Assembly (NCBI RefSeq): GCF_000425345.1 | Contig: NZ_AUDG01000046.1 | Coordinates: forward strand, 1-34,734 | DNA from: Rheinheimera baltica DSM 14885 | GTDB lineage: Bacteria; Pseudomonadota; Gammaproteobacteria; Enterobacterales; Alteromonadaceae | Direction of reading: 5' to 3' | Length of the DNA: 34,734 bases | In this document: piece by piece, positions 14,672 through 24,370 of the stretch | Numbering within the stretch: the stretch's first letter is position 1 | Layout: each line of letters opens with the position of its first letter | Notes under the pieces: generated by a model | Databases searched by the model: none | The model's input: the letters and a program-made list of their open reading frames with translations, nothing else | Told to the model about the DNA's origin: nothing | Translations under genes and position numbers: made by a program

Positions 14672-16498
14672 TTATAAAAACTGTGCACAAAGCATGGCAA
14701 GCAGGTATGCCAGCATGCCATAGCCAAATACCAATGCACCAACCAATCGGGCACTGCCGGTTTCCGCTTTTAACGTGGCAACGGTCGCAACACATTGCAG
14801 CGCCACCACATAAAACAGCAAAATACCCATACCTGCGCCAAAAGTGAGCCCATCAGCCTGAATATTGGCAGCCAGCCCGGCAATATTTTCATCAGCACCA
14901 TCAATACCAAATAAGGTGCCCAGTGCGCCAACAAACACTTCACGCGCTAAAAACGACATTAAAATAGCTACGCCATAGCGCCAGTCTAGCCCCAGTGGTT
15001 CGAATATAGGCTCAATCCACTGGCCAATGACACCAAGATAAGAGTCTTCTAAACCGCCGGCGGAGGTAGGGAAATACCCTAGCAGCCAGATCCCAAGCGA
15101 TACCGCAAAAATAACCGGGCCAGCGCGATAAATAAACTGTTTGGCACTGCTAAGTACGCGGTGTATTAGCGGTTTCCAGTGGGGAAACCGATAACTTGGC
15201 AGCTCAAGAATAAAGGGCATATCGGATTTTTCATTATCCGTCACTGCCGAGCGAGACAGCAACAGGCTAACAAGCAATGCCGTAACGATACCAAACAGAT
15301 ACAAGCCAAAGAAGGCTACGCCCTGCAAGTTAACGATGCCGCCCAAATAACGGGTATCAGGGATTAACACCGCTACCAGCAATGCATATACCGGTAAACG
15401 CGCTGAGCATGACATTAGCGGCACAGTTAACATAGTAATAAGGCGCTTTCGGGGTGATTCAATAGTACGCGCCGCTAAAATAGCCGGAATAGCACAGGCA
15501 TGTGCTGATAAATACGGAATAAAACTGCGGCCGGACAAGCCAAAATAGCTAAGCGGCCGATGGCAAATTAACGCCGCCCGCGCAAGATAACCACTGTCTT
15601 CCAACACGCCGATAATTAACGTTAACACCATTATTTGTGGCACAAATACTAAAAAGGATCCCAAACCACCAAACAAGGCATCATTAAGAAAATCAGCCAG
15701 CATACCCGGGCCGGTTAAATCGGTAATAAAGCTTGCGCTGACACCAATAGCATTTTCTACGGCATCCATCAGCGGTGTAGCAAAAGTAAAAATACTTTGA
15801 AATAACAAAAACATCACTAATAAGAATGCGATGCCTCCGCTGACATTATTTAGCATAAAAGCATCAATAGCATTTTGCTTTTTCAACACAACAGAAGACG
15901 GCATACCATATTGCGTTGCCAGCAAGCGGCTTTGCTTTACCTGCACGCTGTAATCCAACGGTGGAAGCGCGACAGTGTTTAAATTGCTGCTATCAGCCTC
16001 AGCGGCCAATTGTATTACTGCCGTTTTAAATTCGGCTATGCCATCTAATGTCTTGGCTGACAATGCAAATACCGGTGCACCTAAATCACGACTTAGCCCC
16101 GCTACGTCTATTTGATGACCAAAGCGCGTAACCTCATCAATCATATTCAGGGCAAATACCAGTGCCTTACCATACTGATGCGCTAATGCTTGCATTTGCA
16201 TGCCAAACATCAGGCTACTTTGCAGCCGGGTGGCGTCAAGGTTACAAATAATCAGCGACGTGTCCTGATCCAATAATGCCTGATTGATTTTTTCTACCGC
16301 GATATCTTCATCACGCGTGAGCGTACTCATTGAATATGCACCGGGGAAATCGACTAACTGATATTGGTCAAACCGGCCTGATTTAAGTTCTACCGTAACC
16401 CCAGGGAAATTAGCCACTTTTTGGCGTAAGCCTGTTAACTGATTAAACAACAAACTTTTGCCGGAGTTGGGTTTTCCGACCAATATAATACGCTTCAT
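14672..16498 (-). CDS. feoB: FeoB ferrous iron transporter
   Basis: 608 residues from the ATG at 16498. G domain: G1 GKPNSGKS (8-15), FPGVTVE switch and G3 DFPGAYS. A membrane part follows with the two Gate motifs, seen in IGVLEDSGYLAR with HACAIPAILAARTI and in LMSCSARLPVYALL. It imports Fe2+ across the inner membrane using a GTPase switch. It is shorter than the 773-residue E. coli protein, mainly through compact linkers. It forms an operon with feoA 72 bases upstream and ends at the 16-bp hairpin. The candidate Fur box upstream of feoA suggests iron repression. Confidence 0.95.
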   Translation of the reverse strand: MKRIILVGKPNSGKSLLFNQLTGLRQKVANFPGVTVELKSGRFDQYQLVDFPGAYSMSTLTRDEDIAVEKINQALLDQDTSLIICNLDATRLQSSLMFGMQMQALAHQYGKALVFALNMIDEVTRFGHQIDVAGLSRDLGAPVFALSAKTLDGIAEFKTAVIQLAAEADSSNLNTVALPPLDYSVQVKQSRLLATQYGMPSSVVLKKQNAIDAFMLNNVSGGIAFLLVMFLLFQSIFTFATPLMDAVENAIGVSASFITDLTGPGMLADFLNDALFGGLGSFLVFVPQIMVLTLIIGVLEDSGYLARAALICHRPLSYFGLSGRSFIPYLSAHACAIPAILAARTIESPRKRLITMLTVPLMSCSARLPVYALLVAVLIPDTRYLGGIVNLQGVAFFGLYLFGIVTALLVSLLLSRSAVTDNEKSDMPFILELPSYRFPHWKPLIHRVLSSAKQFIYRAGPVIFAVSLGIWLLGYFPTSAGGLEDSYLGVIGQWIEPIFEPLGLDWRYGVAILMSFLAREVFVGALGTLFGIDGADENIAGLAANIQADGLTFGAGMGILLFYVVALQCVATVATLKAETGSARLVGALVFGYGMLAYLLAMLCAQFL

Positions 16499-16569
16499 AA
16501 AAAACCTGCGAAATGACAAGGCTTACCGGTGTAAACGCCGGCACATCATTACTGACTAAACAGTAGCTA

Positions 16570-16803
16570 CTACAGGGGTTTAACCCGAATTTTACTGGCA
16601 ACTTTTTGCTCTAGCGAATACACACAATCGGCTATTGCAACCACCAATGCCCCATTGAAAGGGCCTCGGCGCAAACACAATACAGGCAAACCATTATCCA
16701 GCCCCATTTCACGTAGCCTGCTGCTAACAGCCTGATCCAAGCCTGCATCCAGCGTTGTAACCGTTACCGTCTGGCCACCGGCAGTGTCCCAAAGTGACAT
16801 CAT
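16570..16803 (-). CDS. feoA: FeoA, SH3-like partner of FeoB
   Basis: About 77 residues with the FeoA pattern: LDAGLDQAVSSRLREMGLDNG, then LRRGPFNGALVVAIADCVYSLEQKVASKIRV. It is a small cytosolic SH3-like protein thought to support FeoB. The ATG at 16803 has GGAG 8 bases upstream; neighbouring ATGs at 16800 and 16809 are possible. Confidence 0.88.
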   Translation of the reverse strand: MMSLWDTAGGQTVTVTTLDAGLDQAVSSRLREMGLDNGLPVLCLRRGPFNGALVVAIADCVYSLEQKVASKIRVKPL

Positions 16804-16823
16804 GCACATCGCTCCAACATGGA

Positions 16824-16842
16824 AATACAAATTATTCGCATT
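16824..16842 (-). promoter_or_regulatory. Candidate Fur box upstream of feoAB
   Basis: On the minus strand AATGCGAATAATTTGTATT matches AATGATAATNATTATCATT at 13 of 18 informative positions. It lies about 20-40 bases before the feoA start. Iron repression of feoAB by Fur is well known in gammaproteobacteria; binding at this site is inferred. Confidence 0.45.
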
Positions 16843-16904
16843 GTTACTTAAAATGGTGGAATTTACAACGACATTCCAGCTAGAACTACGCTTCCTAGCG
16901 CTAA

Positions 16905-17060
16905 ATTACTGGCGTTGGTTTTGGATTATCTATTGTTAAACGGCTTTGTGAGCATCAAGGCTGGCAAATGGCAGTAACCAGCAATAACGGCAAAATGATT
17001 GCGGTGACGTTTTATCAGACGCAGCCACAGGCAATTTCAGTGTCCTGTGCCGACGATTAA
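16905..17060 (+). pseudogene. C-terminal remnant of a sensor histidine kinase
   Basis: The plus-strand frame reads GVGFGLSIVKRLCEHQGW, then MAVTSNNGKMIAVTF to SCADD-stop. This is the G2 box and last strand of a HATPase domain. An in-frame stop lies just upstream, and no N box, G1 or HisKA is present. It is a decayed kinase tail stranded between feoA and hemN. Confidence 0.65.
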
Positions 17061-17100
17061 GCCTATACTGCAGTACGACTTTTTGTTAGCACAGACTTGC

Positions 17101-17280
17101 ATGACTGACCAAACAACACCTCCACCATTAAGCTCCTCACTGCGCCAACAAGCCGAACACCACCTCCGAACCGGTACAGCTCGGCTTAGCAGCGCCTTTG
17201 CGGCCAGTAGCGATGCGCTAGATGTGCTGTACCGGCTCAGCATTGCAGACACCTGCGCAGCTAAAATTATACGACTTTAG
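17101..17280 (+). pseudogene. Short ORF, probable N-terminal relic of a sensory protein
   Basis: The 59-codon frame MTDQTTPPPLSSSLRQQAEH, then ALDVLYRLSIADTC and a stop, overlaps the end of hemN by 14 bases. The LRxxAE...ALxLLYRL pattern reminds me of the N-terminus of some PAS-domain kinases, after which the frame breaks. I am not sure; it could be a chance ORF. Confidence 0.3.
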
Positions 17281-18619
17281 AGTATCGTTGCTGGCCTTGG
17301 TTTAAGTACGCATCAAAGCAAGCACAAATACTACGAACCCAAAGCCGGCCGCTACCTGTGACCTTTATCCGCTCTGCGTATATCTCGACCAATCCATCCT
17401 CCATAAACGGCTGCAATAGGGTTAATGCATCGGCAAAATAGTGCCAAAAGGCGGTAATACTCCACTGCTGGCAAAATGCTGACGTATCAAGTTTAAAGTG
17501 ACAAATCAGCTGACTAATCAACGCTGCCCGAATTTTATCGTCATCATTCAAACAAAAACCACGCTCGATTGGTAACTGCAGTTGCGCTACCATCTGGTAA
17601 TACTCTGGTAAGGTTTTAACATTTTGCCACAGTACACCACTTACCTGGCTAATACTTGAGACACCAAGCCCGATTAGCGTATCTTGGCCTGCCGTTGTGT
17701 ACCCTTGGAAATTACGCTGTAACGTGCCATTTTGCTGTGCTTTTGCTAAGGCATCGTCAGGCTTTGCGAAGTGGTCCATACCAATAAACTGATATCCCGC
17801 TTTGCCAAAAGCCTCAATACCCATAGTTTGCAACTGCAGCTTAGTTTCCGCATCCGGCAAACTGGCATCAGGGATTTTTCGTTGTGCCGCAAAGCGCTCA
17901 GGCAGATGGGCATAACTAAAGAGTGAAATGCGATCAGGGTTCAACTGAATAATAGTATCCAGTGTTTGGGCAAAGCTATCAGGGTGCTGAAACGGTAAGC
18001 CATAGATTAAATCCAAATTAACTGATGCAAAACCAATTTCACGACACAGTAACATTTGCCGGCGTATTAAATCGGTATCTTGCACCCGGTTTATCGCAAT
18101 TTGCACTTTTTCATCCAAGTCCTGCACACCAAAACTCACTCGGTTAAAACCTAATTTGTGCAAAAAGCGCAGCTTGTCATCACTGCAGCTACGGGGATCT
18201 ATTTCTATGCTTAATTCAGCATCGGCGTTGAGGGTAAAATGTTTATGGATCAACACAATAAGCCGGGTTAATTGCAGCTCAGTTAGAAAGGTTGGCGTAC
18301 CACCACCTAAATGCACCTGTTTAATATGCTTACCTGCAATACGCGCGGCATAACAAAGCATCTCTTGCTCGAGTGCTTGTAAATAGATATCGGCTTTATG
18401 CTGGTGACGAGTAACGATTTTATTGCAGCCGCAGTAATAACAAAGTTGCTGGCAAAATGGGATGTGCAAATAAAGGCTCAGGTCATCTGAGCACAATGCA
18501 ATAGCCCGCTGTACATGGCACGGGTCGAAATTATGCTGCATTGCTAATGCGGTTGGGTACGAGGTGTAGCGTGGGCCATTAATATTGTATTTACGGATTA
18601 GCGCGGGATCGCATTGCAT
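17267..18619 (-). CDS. hemN: Oxygen-independent coproporphyrinogen III oxidase
   Basis: 450 residues from the ATG at 18619, giving MQCDPALIRKYNINGPRYTSYP, the usual HemN opening; the open frame upstream adds an unlikely 51 residues. The radical SAM cluster motif is C56-x3-C60-x2-C63 with C65 (CQQLCYYCGC). GGGTPTFL and the HemN C-terminal domain follow. It converts coproporphyrinogen III to protoporphyrinogen IX without oxygen for haem synthesis in the cytoplasm. Haem supply is relevant to the H-NOX protein in this window, but there is no operon link. Confidence 0.95.
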   Translation of the reverse strand: MQCDPALIRKYNINGPRYTSYPTALAMQHNFDPCHVQRAIALCSDDLSLYLHIPFCQQLCYYCGCNKIVTRHQHKADIYLQALEQEMLCYAARIAGKHIKQVHLGGGTPTFLTELQLTRLIVLIHKHFTLNADAELSIEIDPRSCSDDKLRFLHKLGFNRVSFGVQDLDEKVQIAINRVQDTDLIRRQMLLCREIGFASVNLDLIYGLPFQHPDSFAQTLDTIIQLNPDRISLFSYAHLPERFAAQRKIPDASLPDAETKLQLQTMGIEAFGKAGYQFIGMDHFAKPDDALAKAQQNGTLQRNFQGYTTAGQDTLIGLGVSSISQVSGVLWQNVKTLPEYYQMVAQLQLPIERGFCLNDDDKIRAALISQLICHFKLDTSAFCQQWSITAFWHYFADALTLLQPFMEDGLVEIYAERIKVTGSGRLWVRSICACFDAYLNQGQQRYSKVV

Positions 18620-18885
18620 AACAAAGTAACCTGAATGAACGAAAGTTGTTGCATTGTAGTTTGGTTGGATTGGTTCAACTTTGATCTGTCGCAGTACCAA
18701 AACAACTTTCAGGTTAATAAAGCCGCGTTTAGTTCGACGCTGACGCTTTAAGTGTTGCCTGCTAATACTCACCCTAAAAGACGGTTAACTTGACGAAAGT
18801 TCAATAGCAGCCTTAATTTAATCAGCTATACTACTTTTTATAAAAGTATGTTTTTAATATATTTTTCGACTTATACAGGACACTT

Positions 18886-20463
18886 ATGAGAAACAACCAA
18901 CCTGTCACTAACAGAGAATACAGCTTTGCAGCAACAGCACGGTTGATTTCCGGGACCGATGCAAAGGGCAATATCACTTACTGCAATCAGGCTTTTATTG
19001 ATGTCAGTGGCTTCAATAAAGATGAGCTGATTGGCAAGCCGCACAATATGATTCGCCACCCCGATATGCCAGCGGCAGTATTTAAAGAAATGTGGCAGAC
19101 CATTTCAGCCGGCCGTGTTTGGATGGGATTGGTAAAAAACCGACGTAAAGATGGAGATCACTATTGGGTTAGCGCTTTTGTAACCCCCGTGTTTGAAGGT
19201 AAAAGCGTTGTAGGATTTGAGTCAGTTCGTGTCTGCGCCAGTGCAGAAGAAAAAGACCGCGCTGAAAAAGCCTATGCGCGTATCCGCGACGGCAAGTCTA
19301 ACTTATCAATAATCAGTCGAACAGCGCATGGCCTGCAATCTGTGTCATCGGTACTTGTACCGGGTATTATCGCCTCTGCGGTTTTTTTTACTTTGTATGA
19401 TACCACCGCTGGCATTATTGCATTAAGTACCACAGCACTTTCGGCGCTTTGGTTAGCTTATACCCAACAACAACAGTTCAGCGATATCTTCACCATTAGC
19501 CCAGAATCTTATACCAATAGTGTTGTAGCAGAGACCTATTTTGGTAACGCTGGCGCTAAAGCACAAGCTAAATTGGCGCTTGCTTGTGAAATTGCCAGAA
19601 ATCGAACCGCTTTAACCCGAATTGCAGATGCCGCAGCGGTGCTTGACACTATTGTGAAAAATACACAAATGGAATCTGAATCAACGTCGGCAGCTGTAGC
19701 CCAGCAAAGCCATGCAACGCAGCAAATTGCGTCAGCTATCACACAGATGTCGGCGGCTATTCAAGAAGTAGCGGGCAATGTACAAACCAATGCGGGCAGC
19801 GCACGGGACGCACTTAGCAGTGTAACCGAAGGTGCTACACTGGCTAATGACGCCAAAACCGCGATTGATGCATTAAGCGATTCAGTGGCCAGTATTGCTA
19901 ATACTGTGCGGGAACTGGCAGAGTCGACTAGCGAAATTGGTCAAGCCGCCAATCTGATTTCAACCATTGCAGATCAAACAAACTTGCTGGCACTTAATGC
20001 GGCTATAGAAGCGGCCAGAGCCGGAGAACAAGGCCGTGGTTTTAGTGTTGTTGCCGACGAAGTCCGTTCATTAGCGTCGAAAACGCGGGAATCAACCGAC
20101 AAAATACATAAAATTGTTGAGGTACTCACAGCACGTGCTATGAGTGCAGTAGGCGTATCAGAAAAAGGTGAACAAGCTGCGAAACATGGTGTGACAACAG
20201 TGGAACATACCCGTGATGCACTGGCTAATATTCGGGACTCTGTGCGCACTATAACCAGCCTGACAGAGCAAATGTCTGCCGCAGTTGAGCAACAAGGCAC
20301 GGTTGCGGAACATATTAATCAACAAATTGTCGAAATTGCCGATAGCACCTCTGCCACGCATACCTCAGCAAATTCAGCACTTGATGCAAGTAAACAACTG
20401 GCTGGAACCGTTGCCCATGTCCGCTCTATTATTAACCGTTTTTCTAGCAGCCGCGACCGCTAG
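18886..20463 (+). CDS. Aer-like PAS methyl-accepting chemotaxis protein
   Basis: 525 residues. The N-terminal PAS domain (about 1-125) has the Aer signature [14 protein letters not shown], then [16 protein letters not shown] and [15 protein letters not shown], which in E. coli Aer binds FAD. A short membrane anchor lies at about 150-195, and a long MCP signalling coiled coil includes the hairpin core [17 protein letters not shown]. It has no periplasmic domain, so it probably reads cell redox or oxygen state and signals to CheA. AGGA 6 bases upstream supports the start. It is divergent from hemN. Confidence 0.93.
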   Translation: MRNNQPVTNREYSFAATARLISGTDAKGNITYCNQAFIDVSGFNKDELIGKPHNMIRHPDMPAAVFKEMWQTISAGRVWMGLVKNRRKDGDHYWVSAFVTPVFEGKSVVGFESVRVCASAEEKDRAEKAYARIRDGKSNLSIISRTAHGLQSVSSVLVPGIIASAVFFTLYDTTAGIIALSTTALSALWLAYTQQQQFSDIFTISPESYTNSVVAETYFGNAGAKAQAKLALACEIARNRTALTRIADAAAVLDTIVKNTQMESESTSAAVAQQSHATQQIASAITQMSAAIQEVAGNVQTNAGSARDALSSVTEGATLANDAKTAIDALSDSVASIANTVRELAESTSEIGQAANLISTIADQTNLLALNAAIEAARAGEQGRGFSVVADEVRSLASKTRESTDKIHKIVEVLTARAMSAVGVSEKGEQAAKHGVTTVEHTRDALANIRDSVRTITSLTEQMSAAVEQQGTVAEHINQQIVEIADSTSATHTSANSALDASKQLAGTVAHVRSIINRFSSSRDR

Positions 20464-20550
20464 TCTATGATATTACAGTGTTAACTCAACACTACAACGC
20501 TTACCATCTGTTGTTTTGCCAATGCAGCGCATCTGTACAGAAGAGTGAAG

Positions 20551-21684
20551 CTAAAGAGTGTGAGTTAACCATTTTTTAATTGAAGGGTCGTTAATCTGAG
20601 CTTGTAATCTTTGTTCATTCTCCGTATTTAATTGACCCGACAGTTTAAATTTAACCACAAACATAACCAAACAAAGCGTTTTAATATCAAGGCCTGTCAC
20701 TGTAAAATCGGGTTTATCTTGAAGTAAGACGAGTTGGCATAACTCGGCCGAAAACCCCCACAAAGTCAATAAATATGCTGTCACTAACGTGGCATCATCG
20801 ACCCTAAGCCCTTCATCCAAATTAATCGGTTGTGGGCTATAACTGGCTTTTTCTGCTGCCAATGTTAAATGCCCTACCCCAGTAAACAGTGCTGCCACAG
20901 AGATGAAATCTTGCATTTCCATATTAAAACCAAGCAATTTACTGTTTTGCCGACAGGCATTAGCATAACTAAACGCCCAGGCACTAAATCGTTTATGCGA
21001 AGCTGCTGGCACTTTAGAAGACGCTAGTTGCTCTATCGACATAGCAACAATAATTGCTTCAGTAAGTCGTAAACCTAAACGCTTTATTGCCTCAACAAGC
21101 GAAGCTGTTTGTCGCGCATAGCCTAAAAATGCCGAGTTTGCTAACTGAATTAGCTTTGCCGCAATCAAGGTTTCATGGCTAATAAGTTCTGCAACGTCAG
21201 AGACATCAACATCGGTCTGTGAAAATAACGATCTTAGCTTGCTGACAGATTCAGGCAATGCAAAAAAATACTGAGCTCGACCTAATTTCTCCCTTAGTTC
21301 CGGACTAAAGTTAAGTGCATTTAATCGTTCTAAACAATTAAACACATGATTTAGATCATCTTCAGAAAACGGCTTACTCAAAACAAAATGCGCAACCTCA
21401 GTCGTCCGACTAACAACATCTTCAGCTGTGTCACCGGTTAAAAGGATTCGCACTGTAGAAGGATAAACGATCTCAATTTCTTCGAGAATTTTATCACCAT
21501 TTTTTTGTGGCATTAAAAAATCACAAAATACTGCATCAGGCACAACGCCTTCGGGTAGCGCTGACTGCCAAAATGTTGCTTGCTCACAGAGAAAAAACTG
21601 ACAATCAGGCTTTAACCGACGCGCCGTGCGCTGTAGCGCCTTGAGCATAAAGCTGTCATCGTCAATAAACAAAATATTTAGCAT
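20551..21684 (-). CDS. Response regulator with HDOD output domain
   Basis: 377 residues. The receiver at 1-120 has D8-D9-D10, phosphoacceptor D55 (FCDFLMPQKNGD) and K in LSKPF. From about 135 to 340 is an HDOD domain (ALPESVSKL, HETLIAAKLIQLANSAFLG and AIKRLGLRLTEAIIV). HDOD is a catalytically dead HD fold used in signalling and in regulation of c-di-GMP and motility proteins. The ATG lies 2 bases after the hnoB stop, so it is the last gene of the hnoC-hnoB operon. It is a probable fourth output of the network; no function is established for it to my knowledge. Confidence 0.9.
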   Translation of the reverse strand: MLNILFIDDDSFMLKALQRTARRLKPDCQFFLCEQATFWQSALPEGVVPDAVFCDFLMPQKNGDKILEEIEIVYPSTVRILLTGDTAEDVVSRTTEVAHFVLSKPFSEDDLNHVFNCLERLNALNFSPELREKLGRAQYFFALPESVSKLRSLFSQTDVDVSDVAELISHETLIAAKLIQLANSAFLGYARQTASLVEAIKRLGLRLTEAIIVAMSIEQLASSKVPAASHKRFSAWAFSYANACRQNSKLLGFNMEMQDFISVAALFTGVGHLTLAAEKASYSPQPINLDEGLRVDDATLVTAYLLTLWGFSAELCQLVLLQDKPDFTVTGLDIKTLCLVMFVVKFKLSGQLNTENEQRLQAQINDPSIKKWLTHTL

Positions 21685-21686
21685 AG

Positions 21687-23681
21687 TTATTGGTCTCCCA
21701 TCAGAGAAGCAAGCCCAGCCCCTGCAATACCAACAAAATTTATAAAGCTTTGCTCAGATTGCGGCTTGGCAATCAAAAAACCTTGAATAACATCGCAGTT
21801 AAGTTGCTCCAACATTTTAAGTTGCTCCAACGTCTCAACCCCTTCGACAACGACCTGCATGCTCATGTCGTGCGCCATACGTGTTATGTTGGCAACCATA
21901 CTTTGCGTATTGAGATTTTGAGCAATGTCAATAATTAAAGACCGGTCAATCTTAATAACATCAATTGGTAGTTTGGATAGATATGACAATGATGAATAGC
22001 CAGTACCAAAATCATCTATAGCAATACTGACTCCGGCTTTTTTTAACCTGCTAAGTTTTTCAATGCTCTGCTCAAGATTTTCAATTAACCACGTTTCCGT
22101 CAATTCAAACTCAAGCAGCGAGGTATCAATATCAAACCCGGCTAATAATGTCTCCACACGAGGAATAAAATCGTCTTGCGCCAATTGTTTGCCGGATATG
22201 TTAATCGCAACTTTATCCAGTTGAACCCCTTGCTTGCTCCAATTCGAAATGGCCATACAAGCACGCTGAAGCACCCAATAACCCAACTCAACAATTTGCC
22301 CCTCTTGTTCAGCTATTGGAATAAAAACCGCAGGAGATACAAAACCCAAAGAGGGATGCTGCCAACGTAATAACACTTCACAACTGCATATTTTTCGCTG
22401 TTTAAGATCAAATTTTGGTTGGTAATGCAAAAAAAGCTGCTCATTATCAATGGCGTAAAACAAGGCTTCACTTATAAGCAACTGGCTTCTTTTACGTTCA
22501 ATCATCGAGGCGTCATAACGCATAAAAAAGTTAGCCTGCCCATTTGCGTGCAATCTGTTTGAAATTAATACGTTATTTAAAAGTTGACGACCTGATTGAC
22601 CATCTTCAGGTGCCATACAATACGTTATAACGAATTCCACCCGGACAGCACTTTTAGTATAATTTAGCGGACCAAATGGCTCTATTAACGCAGCAAGTTT
22701 TGCATGCACATCCAGCTCAGCGGAAATATTGTCCAGCAGCAAAACAAATTGCTCGTTCGCCAAATACCCCATTAATGCTGAAATTTTGCTGGCTTGTTTT
22801 AGCAAAACGGCTGAAATGTCCTCAAATAAAGCTTCCGCTTCCGAGAACCCTACCATCTCAGACCAAAACCCATAGTTTTTAAGCTGTATCGCTACCATAG
22901 CAAACGGCGTTCCAGCTTGGAGGTGGACATCAGCAGAGCGCAGAATTGATTTTTGATCCAAAACAGCAGGTAAATTTAGATGGCTTGAAAATACCGGTTC
23001 AGCATCATCAACCAACAGCACTTGCAACACCCTCGAATGTTCGTACACAATTTTGACAAAGGCTTCAATTTCTCTACCAGCAACAGTCTTTAAAACTGCA
23101 TGCCCTGTTGGGCTGTCAAGAAGATGAGCCACCCCGTCGTCTGAGACTGGTGAAAAAAGCTCAACAAAGGTTGAATGGTTTACATCATTTAATTTAAGTA
23201 AGTTCTTTGCGATACCATTTACCCGCCCCAATTGCCCCCCAGCAAATACCTCAACTAAACCATCGGCACTGCTGGCCATTAGCTGCGTGATTATTTTTTC
23301 GTCGCGTGTTTCATCATAAGTTCGAAAAGCCTCAGCGACCTCAACGAGCAAGGTGGTTTCATCCCACGGTTTTTGTAAGAAACGAAATGCAGAACCTGAA
23401 TTAAGTAAGGCCAGTACCGCATTAAAATCAGCGAATCCACTGAGCACGATGCAAAGGCTAGCTGGGTATAATATCTTAATTTCAGCTAACAGCGCGGCGC
23501 CATCCATTATCGGCATCCTGAAATCTGAAATCACCACCTGGCAGGCTTCCAATTGCATAATTGCAAGCGCAGCATTGCCACTCTCTGCCGTAAAAACATT
23601 GTACCCTTCCCGGGCAAACACGCGAGCTAATGACCGCAAAATGGCAGGCTCATCATCAACTATTAAGAGTTTATTTGGCAT
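21687..23681 (-). CDS. hnoB: HnoB-like response regulator, REC-GGDEF(degenerate)-EAL c-di-GMP phosphodiesterase
   Basis: 664 residues. The receiver (1-120) has D53; a PAS-like segment lies at about 135-225. A GGDEF-fold domain (about 245-390) has its signature replaced by LANEQF at 308-312, so it should not make c-di-GMP. The EAL domain (about 400-650) keeps E435 (EVLLRW), N494, D556-D557 (DDFGTGYSS), K577 and E613 (EGVET), so it is probably active. In Shewanella oneidensis HnoB is a phosphodiesterase switched on by HnoK phosphorylation. Its position next to an HTH-REC gene and opposite a degenerate HD-GYP regulator supports the assignment. It is 12 bases downstream of hnoC. Confidence 0.9.
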   Translation of the reverse strand: MPNKLLIVDDEPAILRSLARVFAREGYNVFTAESGNAALAIMQLEACQVVISDFRMPIMDGAALLAEIKILYPASLCIVLSGFADFNAVLALLNSGSAFRFLQKPWDETTLLVEVAEAFRTYDETRDEKIITQLMASSADGLVEVFAGGQLGRVNGIAKNLLKLNDVNHSTFVELFSPVSDDGVAHLLDSPTGHAVLKTVAGREIEAFVKIVYEHSRVLQVLLVDDAEPVFSSHLNLPAVLDQKSILRSADVHLQAGTPFAMVAIQLKNYGFWSEMVGFSEAEALFEDISAVLLKQASKISALMGYLANEQFVLLLDNISAELDVHAKLAALIEPFGPLNYTKSAVRVEFVITYCMAPEDGQSGRQLLNNVLISNRLHANGQANFFMRYDASMIERKRSQLLISEALFYAIDNEQLFLHYQPKFDLKQRKICSCEVLLRWQHPSLGFVSPAVFIPIAEQEGQIVELGYWVLQRACMAISNWSKQGVQLDKVAINISGKQLAQDDFIPRVETLLAGFDIDTSLLEFELTETWLIENLEQSIEKLSRLKKAGVSIAIDDFGTGYSSLSYLSKLPIDVIKIDRSLIIDIAQNLNTQSMVANITRMAHDMSMQVVVEGVETLEQLKMLEQLNCDVIQGFLIAKPQSEQSFINFVGIAGAGLASLMGDQ

Positions 23682-23692
23682 ATCAATACCAC

Positions 23693-24277
23693 TTAAGTTA
23701 ATAGTTTATTGACAACATCACGTAAGTGGGTGTTATCGAACGGCTTAGACAATGCCACGTCGGCCCCCAAACTCAGTGCTTTAGTAAGGCCAACGTCTGA
23801 CAAGCCCGAAATCACCACAATTTTTATATTTGTGGTTTCAGGTTGCTGGCGGATAAACTGTAGCACCTCGTAGCCATCAAGTCCGGGCATAGATAAATCC
23901 AGTGTGACTAAATCTGGCTTGGTTGACAGAATTTTAACGCCGGCCTGAAATCCATCAGCAGTAAAAATTATATCGTGGCCACAAGGCAGCAAAACACGTT
24001 TGATTGCGTTTCTAATTTCAGGTTCGTCATCAATAATTAATATTCGTTTGGTGCTTATTTCTTGGTCTGCTTCCTCACGGTTGGCTTTGATAAAGTCATC
24101 GGAAATGGGCATATTTTGTTGTTGCAGAAATAGAATAAAATCGTTCAGCAATACCCGGTAATTTCCTCTTCCTGGCAACTTATGTCCTTTTAACTGCCCT
24201 TGGGCAATCCAACGACTCACCGTCCGCTGATGCACATCGCAATACTGTGCAATTTCTCCTGGCCGCAATGTCTTCAT
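23693..24277 (-). CDS. hnoC: HnoC-like transcriptional response regulator, N-terminal HTH plus REC
   Basis: 194 residues with reversed domain order. A MerR/excisionase-like helix-turn-helix (1-50, RPGEIAQYCDVHQRTVSRWI and GRGNYRVLL) comes first, then a linker, then a receiver (77-194) with D127 (VTLDLSMPGLDGYE) and K in LSKPF. In Shewanella, HnoC represses hno genes and phosphorylation by HnoK relieves repression. It is the first gene of its operon and is divergent from hnoD across the GAGAC-repeat operator, which it very likely binds. The same 20-mer before the H-NOX gene extends its control to the sensor. Confidence 0.92.
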   Translation of the reverse strand: MKTLRPGEIAQYCDVHQRTVSRWIAQGQLKGHKLPGRGNYRVLLNDFILFLQQQNMPISDDFIKANREEADQEISTKRILIIDDEPEIRNAIKRVLLPCGHDIIFTADGFQAGVKILSTKPDLVTLDLSMPGLDGYEVLQFIRQQPETTNIKIVVISGLSDVGLTKALSLGADVALSKPFDNTHLRDVVNKLLT

Positions 24278-24330
24278 TAACTATATTCCATAATAAAACT
24301 TGATCATTGAACAGTTATAGCATAACTTTA

Positions 24331-24350
24331 ACAAAGAGACAAATGAGACA
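24331..24350 (+). promoter_or_regulatory. Candidate HnoC operator, hnoC-hnoD divergent promoter
   Basis: ACAAAGAGACAAATGAGACA occurs here and, identically, at 31236-31255. It contains GAGAC at 24336 and 24345 (9 bp apart); GAG recurs at 24354 (9 bp) and 24362, the last being the hnoD ribosome site. MerR-like HTH proteins such as BldC can bind head-to-tail repeats, which fits an HTH of HnoC type. Binding by HnoC is inferred. Confidence 0.65.
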
Positions 24351-24370
24351 TTTGAGTATTTGAGGATCTT

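Noticed and set aside
18665-18678. Possible FNR box upstream of hemN (TTGGATTGGTTCAA)
   Set aside because: Only 7 of 10 consensus positions match, too weak to report although anaerobic control of hemN is common.
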